From Pardosa pseudoannulata (lineage: Eukaryota; Arthropoda; Arachnida; Araneae; Lycosidae): a stretch of DNA of 64,000 nucleotides. The stretch lies in NCBI GenBank assembly GCA_032207245.1, contig CM063508.1, positions 92,241,457 to 92,305,456 of the forward strand, read 5' to 3'. A model generated the notes under the pieces. It saw nothing but the letters and a program-made list of their open reading frames with translations. It ran no database searches and was not told the DNA's origin. Position numbers and translations under genes: made by a program. Positions 24,558 to 35,421 of the stretch are shown here, in pieces. The stretch's first letter is position 1; every line of letters starts with the position of its first letter.

Positions 24558-25679
24558 ATGATGAAATCTAAAATATCTCAGTGTGAAATGGCAAGAAAAA
24601 GAGATGCGTATCAATTTCTGTTTTATTTCTTCAAATTAAGTCTAATATTTAAAGGAAATGAGATAAAATATAATAGTGGAAGCAAATTTTCATCATGCAT
24701 ATTATCAAATATATATAACATAATACTGAATGCAATATATTTAATTTTAATTTTGGTGTTTTTTATTCCATTTTTTGTACTTTTAGGAAATGAAAAGAAA
24801 TATATTGCACTCTTTCTATTAAATATATTATACCTTGCCAACCGTTGTTATTTATCTCTGTATGTAAAAGAATTTTCATATCTGTCCAATAAAGTACAGG
24901 CTGTTCTGCGATGTTTGTCTCAGGAAGTTAAAACTCCCGGATGGATGAAACTTTGGATTTTATTCAATATATGCATTTTTGCAATTTTTTTGAGTTCTAT
25001 GCTAAAGACAAAGAAAATATATTTTGTTCTGTTGGGGCACATAACGGAAAGTAGCTTTATTATAAATGTACTGTTCTTTCTCATAATTATAAACGGATGC
25101 ATTTTTCTTTGTCTCCCTATTTATATTTTCAATATTTACTATGCGAAAATATGCTGGGACCTTCAAAAGGCAGTTCAGGGTTTAAACATGCTGATTAAAA
25201 GGTTCCCTGTAAACAATTACGATGTACTTTCTGATATATATTGTGAACTGAGTTCTGTTGTCGAAACTGTGAATAGTAAAATGGGATTTCCAGTATTTAA
25301 TTCATTTTTATTTAACTCCGTAATGATTTATTTTAGCATGGCGAATATCCTTCATAATAATAACTCAGACACGTTTGACGCCGCAGTTATTAGTTATTTA
25401 CCAAGTCTGCTTAGTTTAACTAATCTCATAGTTGAAGTGATAACTGCTTCATTTGTTTCTGAAGCATTTTACACCCTGAAGACTAATGCAAAAAAATTGA
25501 AAGAATGTAATCCGAATATGGAACGTGCATACAAATGGTTTCTCCGAGTCACTGATGAAGACATATTCATGACAGCATGGGGATTTTTCAATCTGACCAG
25601 AAATACAGTAATTTGTACCTTTGGAGCAATGTTAACATATTCACTTTTGATAGATGGAATTGATGCTAATAATAAATGA
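24558..25679 (+). CDS. Gustatory-receptor-like 7TM protein, subfamily A, intact
   Basis: A 373-aa receptor close to the 9222 product, with seven hydrophobic segments of the same layout. It shares Y-Y-A-K-I-C-W-D-L-Q-K-A-V-Q-G-L-N, K-R-F-P-V-N-N-Y-D, A-S-F-V-S-E-A-F, M-T-A-W-G-F-F-N-L and the TM7 motif L-T-Y-S-L-L-I-D-G. The frame is open upstream to 24477, but that extension starts at TTG. The double ATG at 24558/24561 (M-M-K-S-K-I) aligns with M-M-K-T-R-I of the 37074 copy, so I start there. The in-frame ATG at 24507 is an alternative. It is predicted to act as a chemosensory cation channel or coreceptor subunit, ligand unknown. Its own 3' end is repeated three times downstream. An AATAAA lies in the last two sense codons. 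Confidence 0.88.
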   Translation: MMKSKISQCEMARKRDAYQFLFYFFKLSLIFKGNEIKYNSGSKFSSCILSNIYNIILNAIYLILILVFFIPFFVLLGNEKKYIALFLLNILYLANRCYLSLYVKEFSYLSNKVQAVLRCLSQEVKTPGWMKLWILFNICIFAIFLSSMLKTKKIYFVLLGHITESSFIINVLFFLIIINGCIFLCLPIYIFNIYYAKICWDLQKAVQGLNMLIKRFPVNNYDVLSDIYCELSSVVETVNSKMGFPVFNSFLFNSVMIYFSMANILHNNNSDTFDAAVISYLPSLLSLTNLIVEVITASFVSEAFYTLKTNAKKLKECNPNMERAYKWFLRVTDEDIFMTAWGFFNLTRNTVICTFGAMLTYSLLIDGIDANNK

Positions 25680-25864
25680 TTAATTGTGTTTTATCTTTCA
25701 ACCTTATTCGTAGGTTTCTCTGCACGAAATCTTTAAAAATTCATTTATTATGTACGATATCATTTAGTTTCATACATTTCATTTAAGTAAATCAGTATAC
25801 TTTTTTTGTCAATAATGAAATAGTTTTTTAAATGATTTTCGTTGCTGTTAGTATAAACATTATT

Positions 25865-26724
25865 AGGTATCTGAACAGAAGTACAATACTTCGTACCTTA
25901 GGAGCAATTTTAACACATTCACTTTTGATAGACAGAATTGTTGCTAATAATAAATAATTAAATGTGTTTGATCTTTCAACCTTATTCGTAGGTTTATCTG
26001 CACTAAATCTTTAAAATATTCATTTATTTATCTACGATATCATTTAGTTTGACACATTTTATTAACAAGTAAATCAGTATATTTTTTATGTCAATAATGA
26101 AATAGTTTATTAAATACTTTTCGTTGCTGTTAGTATAAACAATATTAGGTATCTGAACAGAACGATCTGAACATAAGTACAATACTTTGTAACTTTCTAT
26201 CAGTGTTAACATATTCACTTTTGATAGACGGAACTGTTGCTAATAATAAATAATTAAATGTGTTTTATCTTTCAACCTTATTCGTAGGTTTATCTGCACT
26301 AAATCTTTAAAATATTCATTTATTTATCTACGATATCATTTAGTTTGACACATTTCATTTATAACTAAATCAGTATACTTTTTTTGTCAATAATGAAATA
26401 GTTTATTAAATACTTTTCTTTGATGTTAGTATAAACAATATTAGGTATCTGAACAGAAGTACAATACTGGGTACCTTTGGAGTAATTTTAACATATTCAC
26501 ATTTGATAGACGGAACTGTTGCTAATAATAAATAATTAAATGTGTTTTATCTTTCAACCTTGTTCGGAGGTTTCTTTGCACTAAATCTTTAAAATATTCA
26601 TTTGTTTATCTATGATATCATTTAGTTTGACACATTTCATTAACAAGTAAATCAGTGTACTTTTTATGTCAATAATGAAATAGTTTATTAAATGCTTTTC
26701 GTTGCTCTCAGTATAAACAATATT
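25865..26724 (+). pseudogene. Three tandem partial copies of the GR 3' end
   Basis: Units begin at 25865, 26147 and 26443 (AGGTATCTGAACAG) and end where AGGCACATGA starts at 26725, a period of 282-296 bp. Each repeats the final ~30 codons of the 24558 gene plus its 3' flank. Copy 1 reads L-N-R-S-T-I-L-R-T-L-G-A-I-L-T-H-S and copy 3 L-N-R-S-T-I-L-G-T-F-G-V-I-L-T-Y-S, both ending V-A-N-N-K-stop. Copy 2 has a 12-bp internal insertion near 26163 and a changed middle. The parental equivalent is about 25589-25864. No copy has TM1-TM6, so none can make a receptor alone. Confidence 0.88.
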
Positions 26725-27535
26725 AGGCACATGATTGTATTATTAAATTTTAAACAAAATGAAATATTGTAAAATTGTAAATACCAAATGTGTATTTATG
26801 TCTAACATTTGCTTATTCATACTATGTATGTATAAAATTAACTAATAAATACCTAGTAAATTTATTTAAAGTAAGGACTTTTATCATTTTGTTCTTAATT
26901 ATGGCCTATACAAAATTAATATTAATCTTAACTTTTTTATTATTTGTAAATAATTATCGTTTCTAAATACTGATGAAATTATTACTTATTACATTATTCT
27001 ATTACTTGGAAATTAATATCGATTCTATATAATTATACAAAATGTGATTAATATGAAAAAATGTTATTATAATTTTGATTCAAATTTAATTTTTGATATT
27101 GTTGTGCCTACATCTATATTTGAATACTTATTTCTGAATGTCCTATAAATAATATATTGGTTGTACTTACAATTCGTTGTAAATTTCATTTAAAATGCTT
27201 TGTGATCAATATTATTTGTAAATTGGTGTGCAACTGACTTAATATCGTCAATTTTTTTAATTTAGAATTTTCTCTACCTTAAAGTTCTTTTGAAGTCTCA
27301 AACTTACAATGTATTATGAGTTACAAGGTACTTCTTCAATGTACTATAATGGATATGTTTCCCTGTTCTAATGACTATGAGATACTGAGAGTCAATTTTA
27401 TTTGTATTATTAAACTATATGATTAAATGAATGAAATTAATTGAATCATATTTCAATTCATATACGTAACATTTAATGCTTTGATTTTTGATAGTTCAAA
27501 CACATGAATAAAATGTAAAGTTTTTTTTTTCCAAT
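26725..27535. other. AT-rich intergenic, nothing recognised
   Basis: No open frame, inverted ends or tandem unit supported. Confidence 0.5.
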
Positions 27536-27895
27536 GCAGGAAGAGGTACAGACATTGTCCTAACAAGGCTGAGAAGCTGTCACCGATTTGCACCACCCGA
27601 TGAACAGGTGTAGCTTAAGGTGTTCTATGGACCCGATTCACATTACCCCTGCTGAGTCCTCGTAATTTAGAAGCAGGGGCCAAGCAGAAGACCCCCAGAC
27701 TTGTCCTGCACCCCCAGAGGTATCGTTTGAGGATTTGGAGGACATTGTGACCACAAACATATTTTACTTGGCCCACTCACCTTTAACGAATTCGGCAGAT
27801 ATTAGTCCAGCTCGGGGGACGAACTCGCGAACCTCCAGTTTCGAGAACGTTGTCTTTGCGGACTAAGGTACAGCGGCTCATTTTGCAGAGATATT
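27536..27895 (-). mobile_element. tRNA-derived SINE, apparently complete, minus strand
   Basis: On the minus strand it begins with a tRNA-like head, GAGCCGCTGTACCTTAGTCC (A-box region), then GGTTCGCGAGTTCGTCCCC (B-box region). A ~270-bp body follows and ends in an A run (TTGGAAAAAAAAAAC, + strand gtttttttttttcc near 27525). The head-body-tail order is that of a full SINE. Confidence 0.68.
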
Positions 27896-27919
27896 ATAAA
27901 AGTTATATATCCACAGTTC

Positions 27920-28058
27920 TTGCGTTCCACGAACATATCAATTGCCTCAGGCAACTTTAACGAAAACGGTTGATCTTAAGCAGTCTCCATCCCCGAACCC
28001 GTCAACTTTCAGTTACGAGACTGCTGCTTTACCGACTGAGCTACCGCGGCTCATAAAA
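27920..28058 (-). mobile_element. tRNA-derived SINE head, truncated, minus strand
   Basis: On the minus strand GCCGCGGTAGCTCAGTCGGT is a clear tRNA D-arm/A-box sequence. It is followed about 30 nt later by GACGGGTTCGGGGATGG, a degraded B-box. It lies head-to-tail just upstream of the complete SINE at 27536-27895, whose insertion may have cut it. It is not a functional tRNA gene: the acceptor stem halves are not present. Confidence 0.65.
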
Positions 28059-28094
28059 TACAACATAGCTATGATAAGATTGTAATCCATTATT

Positions 28095-28915
28095 TTAAAC
28101 TAGCATATAGCCCGCCATATGACGGGGTTACTAAAATTTTTAATTTTCCAGAATTGTAATGTACCTTATGAGGCAGGCCAAACATTGTTTGTTTGTTGGC
28201 TGAGAATTATCAATAATTTTTGTTTCTTCATACACCTTTAAAGTCTCCCGATACTGTGAATGCAGTTTAGAATCATTTTGTCAAACCGTGTGGATATGTA
28301 TAAAGAACAAGCCCACAAACAAACTCCTCAATTTTCAAAGTTAAATTACATAGACGCTAGATATTTATTAGTTCATGAAATAGACTCCTAGACTTTTATG
28401 AAAGTATTTGTTGCTAATACCGGCGATAAAATTTCCATTACTACAAAAAATAATAGATGATTAAATTTAAAATTATCTCATATGTACCTAATGTATTATT
28501 TAAACCAAATATAAAAGAAAATTATTTACGTAAAATCTCAGTTCAGTCATAAAACTTATAAAAATAATGCAGACGGTATTTAAATAATTTAATATAAGAA
28601 ATGATTAAATGAGAGGGTTAAAGGAATGACGTCATAATGCTAAATAAAATGTTATTTTTACCTATTTATTATGTAGTATACTGATGAATTTAATCAGCTT
28701 TTAACCTGGGAAAATAGGGCTTGAAATAATGGCATTAAACGCTCCAAAATGGGGAAGGGGTGGATTTCGAAAGTTTTAAAGATTCGATTTGAAATTTGCT
28801 AACCCTATCTCATCAAGAATCCTATATAGATACCAATATCCATTCCAGGTCCAACCTCTTCATAAATTCATGGATAGACGAACAGATAACTTAGGCTATT
28901 ATTATAAGGGATAAC
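28095..28915. repeat. Interspersed repeat family X, copy 1
   Basis: This ~820-bp block and the one at 41995-42660 share their start (CATATAGCCCGCCATATGAC versus CATATACCCCGTCATATGAC), the segment TTTTTAATTTTCCAGAAT, a GGAATGACGTCATAATGCTAAA segment, and an end reading (AC)AGATAACTTAGGC followed by TTATAATATAGGGA. The first 20 bases can fold into a small hairpin. No protein is encoded. The tail resembles 3' tails of non-autonomous elements mobilised by LINEs, but the class is uncertain. Confidence 0.7.
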
Positions 28916-30090
28916 TGACACATGATAGACCAAGATTTGTTTACTCATTTGCTTATGAATTTGCTATCGTGCAACATCAACAAAATTTGTAGGAGTTACA
29001 TATATAAACGATTTATATCTATCTACTATTAAAAGATAAAAAGAAACATTGATTGTTGATATGCTTTTAAAACAAAATTTAGTTACTCCAAGATATGTTT
29101 CCTATAAGTTTCCTACGAGTTTAATCGATTGTTAGGCAGTTGAAAAAATCAGTGGTTCTTATAATATTTGTCAAAGTGATAAAGTCTATTTCATATAGAA
29201 AAATACATTTTAAGTAAATAGTTCTCATACTTGAGTATTGTATACATTATACGTATGCAGTATATTTAAAAACATTGTAATAATCTGTACATCGAGCAAA
29301 TAGAGTTATAAAAACTATAGTATTAAGTTTTAAGATATTTATATTTAAATATAAATATTTTTATTTTAAACAAATATGTGAATAGAAAAAATGGAAATAT
29401 CTCACAAGGTTCAGTATAAATTTTTAGTATTTGTCTATTGAATGAAGCAGCAGTCTGAGATAAAACGTAATTTTCACAAAGTTATACGATATTAATTCAT
29501 CGTTTCCACTTTCTTTTATTCATTTTAATGTCTTTTCGTCAAACCTTCAAAAAGATCACTTAGTTTTAACTGTCTATAAAATTTTGAAGGTTTAATCAAC
29601 GTAATTTTTAATATTTGACATCTTTACGAAAATATATTGATTAAACTCATTTCGGAAATCAGCCGTACTATAAAAGTCACTTTGATTTAGATTAAGAATA
29701 TCTTCTTAACAAATGGAAATAATGATATTCATTGGAAAGTGTTTGTATCTTGTTTTTTAACTGCAACATGCCTTAATGGATTATTAAATTTTAATTGGGA
29801 AAATGCTAAACTATTCTAATTATCTCCTACATTCTAAAATGACATTTTATAGGTTTAAAGGTCTCCTACTTTATCTCGACTCTTGGAGCTAAACTGACTT
29901 TCTTGCAGATCTTCTCTCCATTCTTCAGGGGGTCAGTTTCGGGAAACTTGATGTGATGAGGCGATTTAGATCAGTAATATAATTGATTCATTCATACAAG
30001 AAGTAAAATGCTCGGGATCTAAATCTGACCTCAATCTGATCTCTTTGTAAAACGTCAGAGGATCATAAATTAATATTTTACGTATATTGT
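28916..30090. other. Intergenic, nothing recognised
   Basis: AT-rich DNA without a supported feature. Confidence 0.5.
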
Positions 30091-30344
30091 TGTCTTGTAC
30101 GGTGGTCTCGGACGGGGTTCTGATCCCAGTCCCAGATTAGAATACCGTCTCCATACTTGACATTAAATAGGAATGTACCTTTGTGGAGTATTTATGAGTT
30201 CCTAAGGGATAGTGCCCAATTAGAAGGGATAAGGTTTTCCACGTTGGCGGTCTCAAGGCGGGGATTAAGCAGACCAATTGGATTCTTACAACTACCCCGA
30301 TTGGAGGATAAGAAGGAAGAGGGGACAATAATGAAATTAATTAA
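30091..30344. other. Unclassified GC-richer block
   Basis: Contains CGGACGGGGTTCTGATCCCAG, faintly B-box-like, and short open frames on both strands with no family match. Probably part of an unclassified element together with the purine-rich repeats that follow. Confidence 0.3.
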
Positions 30345-30690
30345 ATAAGACAGATCGAAAAAAGAAAAGGCGAAGAGGCTCGATAGTCGAGACGAAGAAA
30401 GGAGTCCGACAGAAGAGGGTCGGAAGTCCGACAGAAGTGTTCGGAAGTCCCAAAGAAAAGGTGTTCGATAGTTGAGACTAGAGGAGAGTCCGACAGAAAG
30501 TGTGTTCGAGAGTCGAAACGAAGAGAGGAGTCCGACAGGAGAGGTTCGGAAGTCCGACAGAAGGTGTTCGATAGTCTAGATTAGGAGAGAGTCCGACAGA
30601 AGGTGTTCGATAGTCCAGACGAGGAAAGAAGTCCGACGGAACGAGTTCGAGAATCCAGCCAAGTCCGACGGGAAGTAGTGTTCCTACATT
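30345..30690 (+). repeat. Degenerate tandem repeats, GTCCGACAGAAGG/TTCGATAGTC
   Basis: The motifs AGTCCGACAGAAG and GTTCGATAGTC/GTTCGAGAGTC alternate at least ten times over about 345 bp of purine-rich DNA, with GAGGAGA/GAAGAAA spacers, in units of roughly 35-70 bp. The minus-strand ORF at 30478-30717 (L-D-Y-R-T-P-S-V-G-L repeats) is only the translation of this array. Confidence 0.8.
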
Positions 30691-31854
30691 AAATAGCACG
30701 GCCGCACCCCCAAACACTCAGGAGGAAACCCCGGACCAGACGGACGAAATATCCATAGATATCCATCAACCAGCAGTGTTCCGGGCACACCATCTTTACT
30801 CCCCAAAGGTACCCCCTTTCACATACATTTTGAAATTGAGATTAGGTCCTCTCTCTATTTACAAAATTACTTAAGTATTAAAAAATTGTCAGAACTAATT
30901 TAGAAGATGTTGACAGAGCTTATTTTATGAAAATTAGCATCCGTTTTGTATGTACATAGATGTATATATGTTATAATAAATTTACTTTTTTTATACTAAG
31001 CTAGTTTCGGATGCTGTTAATTTAGCTTTTAGTTTATCTTTATATTTATGTCTGTAGTTTCTCAGAACCTGTGGTTAAATTTAATACAAAAATACTTTTA
31101 CACAACGCAATCAAAATAAAATCACCACTATACATTTGATCACAGGTTAATGCTCAAATATAAACGAGGACTACACGACACTTGAACCCTTCCGAAAAGG
31201 GAAAATCCTCCTATTCAGATGACCTGCAAAAACAAACAAGCAGCACATCCGAAAAACCTTATCAGCTCCCCTTAGACAGCCGGCTCCTATTTCCCCAAGG
31301 AACGACGGGTGGAAGAGGTCAATGGGGTCAATTTTGCAGATATTAAGAAGGGCACACATATGTGAAACACTGGTCGTGGGTTCCAAATTCCTTACAAATA
31401 TGATACCTACACTGCTGCATCAAAGGGAGTGAGGAGAGCGGACGAGAAGACATGTGGTTTTTAAGGGCATCGGGGAGGAAGGTCGTTCTTGTCTCGTCTT
31501 GCCTCGTCCCTGTTAACATTATTACGGTCACATTGTTCATATTGTTCAAGTTCTCGTTTCACGGCATGAGTTTACAGCACGAGTACGTGTTGTAATGTGT
31601 CGATTCGTGTTACGTGCCTACTCATGCCAATAGGCGGGTAATACATGACGATGTTTTTAAGTGTTCCTAAGTTTTATTTTAGACCCGACAGATGTTGTCA
31701 TGTTTTAACACTGTAACTTTAAAAGTTGTAAAATATTTTTAAATAAATTATAAATTGGACCGATTTGATGGAAAAGTGAGGAAAAAATATTTTAAAGATA
31801 CTTGACGCCACCACGCGTATGATCATCACAAACGTAATTAGATTAAAATAAAAT
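30691..31854. other. Intergenic, unclassified
   Basis: Positions 30691-30810 continue the GC-richer block (ACCCCCAAACACTCAGGAGG), possibly the end of the element containing the repeats. Positions 31150-31670 form another GC-richer stretch with minus-strand frames (31171-31386, 31343-31549) lacking any recognised domain. It might be an old LTR or UTR, but no matching ends were found. Confidence 0.35.
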
Positions 31855-31940
31855 TATCACATCACCTGTACGGGAATTCGATCCTGTGACTTCTCGTACG
31901 TTGCGCTGACCTCTGAACCACGGATAAGTTGGCACTGATA
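31855..31940 (-). mobile_element. tRNA-derived SINE head, minus strand
   Basis: On the minus strand CCGTGGTTCAGAGGTCAGCG (A-box) and, about 30 nt on, GGATCGAATTCCCG (B-box) are well preserved. The acceptor-stem halves do not pair, so I read it as a SINE head rather than a tRNA gene. The adjacent + strand segment at about 32030-32120 ends in a CAAACACATAGACAGA-type tail that belongs to another non-autonomous element. Confidence 0.55.
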
Positions 31941-34216
31941 AGAGGCATTATAATAATCTCAATAAGCGGGCAATTCTAAATTTTTAGTAAACAAAAATCT
32001 ATGGGATCAAATTATGAATTCCATTCTCCAATGAACTTAATTACTTACACACAATTTCATCAAAATCAGTCCACCCGCTTAGGAGAAGTTTTATTGCAAA
32101 CACATAGACAGAAGAATTATATATATAATGAAATAAATATTATAAAATCTTAATCTCAAGTGACTTTCATTATTTAACAAATTTGAAATTTGGTAATTGT
32201 AAACATAAAAGTTTAGACAATATAATAATATATCTCTCTGATTAATTTATAGTTTAAACAATCAGTTAGGTTTTGAATATGAATTATTGATTATTTGGTC
32301 AACAGTTTTTTCGTTCAACTTTAATTTATACATTTTATAAAGACCTGAAAATTTGAAAGTTCATATAAATTTGTTTTCAATCATAAATATATACAGTCAC
32401 CTTAAACTGAGTCGAGCTAGTTTTAAAAGTAAAAATTTACTCTGTAAATACAACTGTTCAAAGACAACAAGAGGTATAAGGTACATTTTCCAGGTCGGAC
32501 ATATTCTACGATAATTTCAAAGAATATAAGGTAATTCCAAAATATACAAATTTTACATAGTGTGCACATACAATATACAAACAATACACAAAAATATACA
32601 ATATACAACCTTTAAGAAAAGATTAAAATTCGTAGATTTACTGTATAACTATTGTAGTTTGAAATCCTCCTAGATGATGCCTAAGAAGGTGAATAGTATT
32701 CTGTGTATGAAAACTGTGAATTCTTACAGTTGTCAAAGAGAAAGTAGGAAATGCGTGCAAACTGTGCATTTATTATGACTGCAAAAATTAATAATTTTTT
32801 TTGGTATGTGGATTGAATAGTTAATGAATTTCAAATTTTAATAATCAGGAATCTTTAACTTTGGGTTTTAAGAATTATTTTAAGTTAATTAATAACTGTA
32901 AATGTTCAACAGTAATGAAGAATCAGATGAAGTAACTGTTTACCTTCTGTTTATTCTTGGGATTTGCATGAAGAATCGGTAGAAATGGAATTATGGATGA
33001 AAACAAAAAAAGACTGTTGAACACACTTTCTTTTTATTATACAACCCGAATAATAATAAAGAATTAAGAATAAAGAATTATAAGTCCCGAAAAATGGAGA
33101 ATAAACGGAGCAATGAATAAAGAATTATAAATGATGTTACGATTTAAACACATGTTCATAGATGAATAAGAATAGAATACAGGATATGAGTAGAATTACA
33201 CACATTTTAAATCTAACGCTCAATCTTATCAGCTCAGTCTATCACACATATAGTTTGGTATCTATACAATCGCTGAATAGCGCCATCTAGAATTCAGTGG
33301 CAAAATTAATCTAACAGTATGTACTAATCCGCTTTTATCTGGAAAACAAATTTTTCATAAGTTAAAAAGCAAATTATTAGAAACAGCTTTTCACTATCTG
33401 AAATGTTTCTCTCAATTCAATAATGCATGTTCTTAGAATTAGGATAAGATGATATACCAATTGCTTCGAACTTATAACTGTGAATGAACTAACTGAACTT
33501 TGAAACTAATGAAGTGAACTTTTGCAAATAAAATCTAATGTTGCGAACAACATCTGTTTAGAATCAGAGATTGTATCAAGAATAAGATTGCACAGAATAA
33601 AATGAGTATGATTGTTCTGTCAGTTCTGATGTAGAATGTTTTTACTTCAATCTGCAATATTACCAGAAGCATTTTGTAAAATGCATTTTTACCAGCGATT
33701 GTTTGAAAGAATACACAATAGTTAAGTAAGAACAATTGAAAAAAGAAAACAGTTGATATCTTGTAAAATTAATCTTATTTTCTAGTAGGTTCTATTTATC
33801 ATAAAAATTTAACTTTCATTTTAGTATAAATTTTAATGATTTCTTTCTACTGAAAAACTTTTAAGTTTATAAGTTATAAGATATCAACAAAAAAGAAAAA
33901 GAAAAACTTTTTGGGAAAATGCATTACCAAATCCATTTCAAATTATCATTTTAAATTTACAATTTTTAAAACTTGAAAGTTTGTGGGTGGATGTAATATT
34001 CAAGTAGATAATATGCTATTTTAAAAAAAGTCAAGTTATACGAAAAATATTTTTTTTTAAATCCATGCCTTACTTAATTAATTGCTGCAGCATGTTATTA
34101 TTTCTTTTCCTTACTCCACTACTCTAACTATTCTCTCCTCTCTGCTTGAAGGGAGATCCAATGTTAAAGTTGTAGCTCACCCTGCGTCGGAACTCACAAT
34201 TTATACTACTATATAC
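31941..34216. other. AT-rich intergenic, nothing recognised apart from an element tail
   Basis: Apart from the probable element tail near 32050-32120, no gene, TIR pair or tandem repeat is supported. The minus-strand frames at 32423-32608 and 33535-33735 look like chance. Confidence 0.5.
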
Positions 34217-34981
34217 TGTAACGTACTGGAGATATGGTAGGCGAAGCCGTCAATGAAATAGGCTAGATAACTGTTTACTCTGGACTAAATATTTTATTCA
34301 GGTGAATAAATTATGTACAGCTATGTACAGCTTCAGTAGATTTTAAATCTTCTGGGATCTCGTGCTGAGATAACATTCCCACAATTACGATGCGTGGGGT
34401 ACAGTGAAGCTAGATCTTCTAAATTACTGAAAGAGTTCTCTTATTAGTGCCGGTACCTCTGGGCTGACGATTAGGACAGTCGGCTTTCACACTAAGGTTT
34501 AAACGCTCAGAGTGCGTATCACGCTGGAGTTCGTTGAGGAAACTCGGTATGCAAGATGATCGAAAATGAGAGTAAGAGTCGCTCTCAGCGACCTACTTCT
34601 ATGCAAGAAGTAGAAAAAAATAGTAAGATAACGGAAATGGGATCTTAAAGTCGAAAGTCGATTTCTTGGCAACAGAGACGCTGGCGGTCTTTAAAACAAG
34701 GAAACTCCGGAAATCGGAGAGACGAGTGGACTCCTCTCAAGCTCCACACAACAGCTCCAAAGGCAACTCTCAAGAAAAAGCCTCTTTCTTGGACCGCATA
34801 GGATCACATAGGAAGAATTGACAACAGTACTACCTGGGCCAAGCCCTCTAGTACTGAGTTTGCTAACATTGGTAATGCATCCATCTGTGAATACTTTGTT
34901 GGCAATAACATTAAAAGAAATAGTATGGGAATGGGGGAAAAAACACGTGATAAAATGCTTGAGTTGCTCTGCCAAACTCCC

Positions 34982-34987
34982 TTTATA
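34982..34987 (-). promoter_or_regulatory. TATA box of the LTR promoter
   Basis: On the minus strand ACACCTATAAAGGGAG contains a consensus TATAAA. With usual spacing, transcription would begin near 34955. The short distance to the upstream heat-shock element supports a real core promoter. Confidence 0.6.
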
Positions 34988-35014
34988 GGTGTCCCAGTTC
35001 CCTTCACGTGATTC

Positions 35015-35032
35015 TTCCGGAACCTTCCAGAA
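35015..35032 (-). promoter_or_regulatory. Heat-shock-element-like site, four perfect units
   Basis: TTCCGGAACCTTCCAGAA consists of four alternating TTC/GAA units at exact 5-bp spacing, the consensus binding site for trimeric heat-shock factor. It lies 27 bp upstream of a minus-strand TATA box, the arrangement of hsp70-type promoters, but no heat-shock protein frame follows. It belongs to the LTR at 34217-35421. Confidence 0.7.
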
Positions 35033-35421
35033 CCAGGATGACGCAATCTTGCGGTCTCTTCCCTCTTGGATCAGCTGATCCGTTTCCAGGTGTGGCCAAA
35101 AGGTCGTCTATAAGTAAACCGACCCAAATCACTTAAATTCCTTTTTCGGTACCGCTAACGGCACTACAGCGTCGCTCTATTAATAATCATTACCCGAGTC
35201 TTTTCACTCAAATACAATGGCTCAGACGCGCTGGATCCAACGCACGGACAATTTTCAATTACGTCTCTTTAAGCGTGAATCTTGGGTTTGTTGAAGGGAC
35301 TTGGTACACAAACAGCTATTGTTAGGACCGCCCGTTTCTACCTGCCGCTAACCGTAATTGTCCTCTGCGAAAGGTCACCTTCCGCTCCTCTTGCGCTAGG
35401 GTCACGTAACAGATCGTTACA

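Larger units (their letters stand above)
34217..35421 (-). mobile_element. Solo LTR, minus strand, ~1.2 kb
   Basis: On the minus strand the block starts TGTAACG (35421-35415) and ends CGTTACA (34223-34217), perfect 7-bp inverted LTR ends of the TG...CA type. It is flanked by near-identical 5-bp repeats (+ strand TATAC at 34212-34216, AATAC at 35422-35426). Inside, in LTR order on the minus strand, are a heat-shock element, a TATA box 27 bp further on, and an AATAAA signal (34298-34293) about 75 bp before the end. No internal retrotransposon genes adjoin it, so it is a solo LTR. The superfamily (Gypsy or BEL/Pao, from the 5-bp duplication) is inferred. The ORFs inside it (34691-34975, 34804-35046, 35282-35527) are not credible genes. 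Confidence 0.65.

Noticed and set aside
30478..30717. Minus-strand ORF with repeated L-D-Y-R-T-P-S-V-G-L
   Set aside because: The peptide repeat merely reflects the nucleotide repeat, and the opposite strand reads equally repetitive; no start context or conservation.
31861..31925. Candidate tRNA gene on the minus strand
   Set aside because: A- and B-box are good but acceptor stem halves do not pair; better explained as a SINE head. The same applies to 27995-28057.
35221..35320. ATG following the heat-shock element on the + strand as an hsp gene start
   Set aside because: The frame closes after about 20 codons and has no heat-shock protein sequence; the TATA geometry favours the minus strand.
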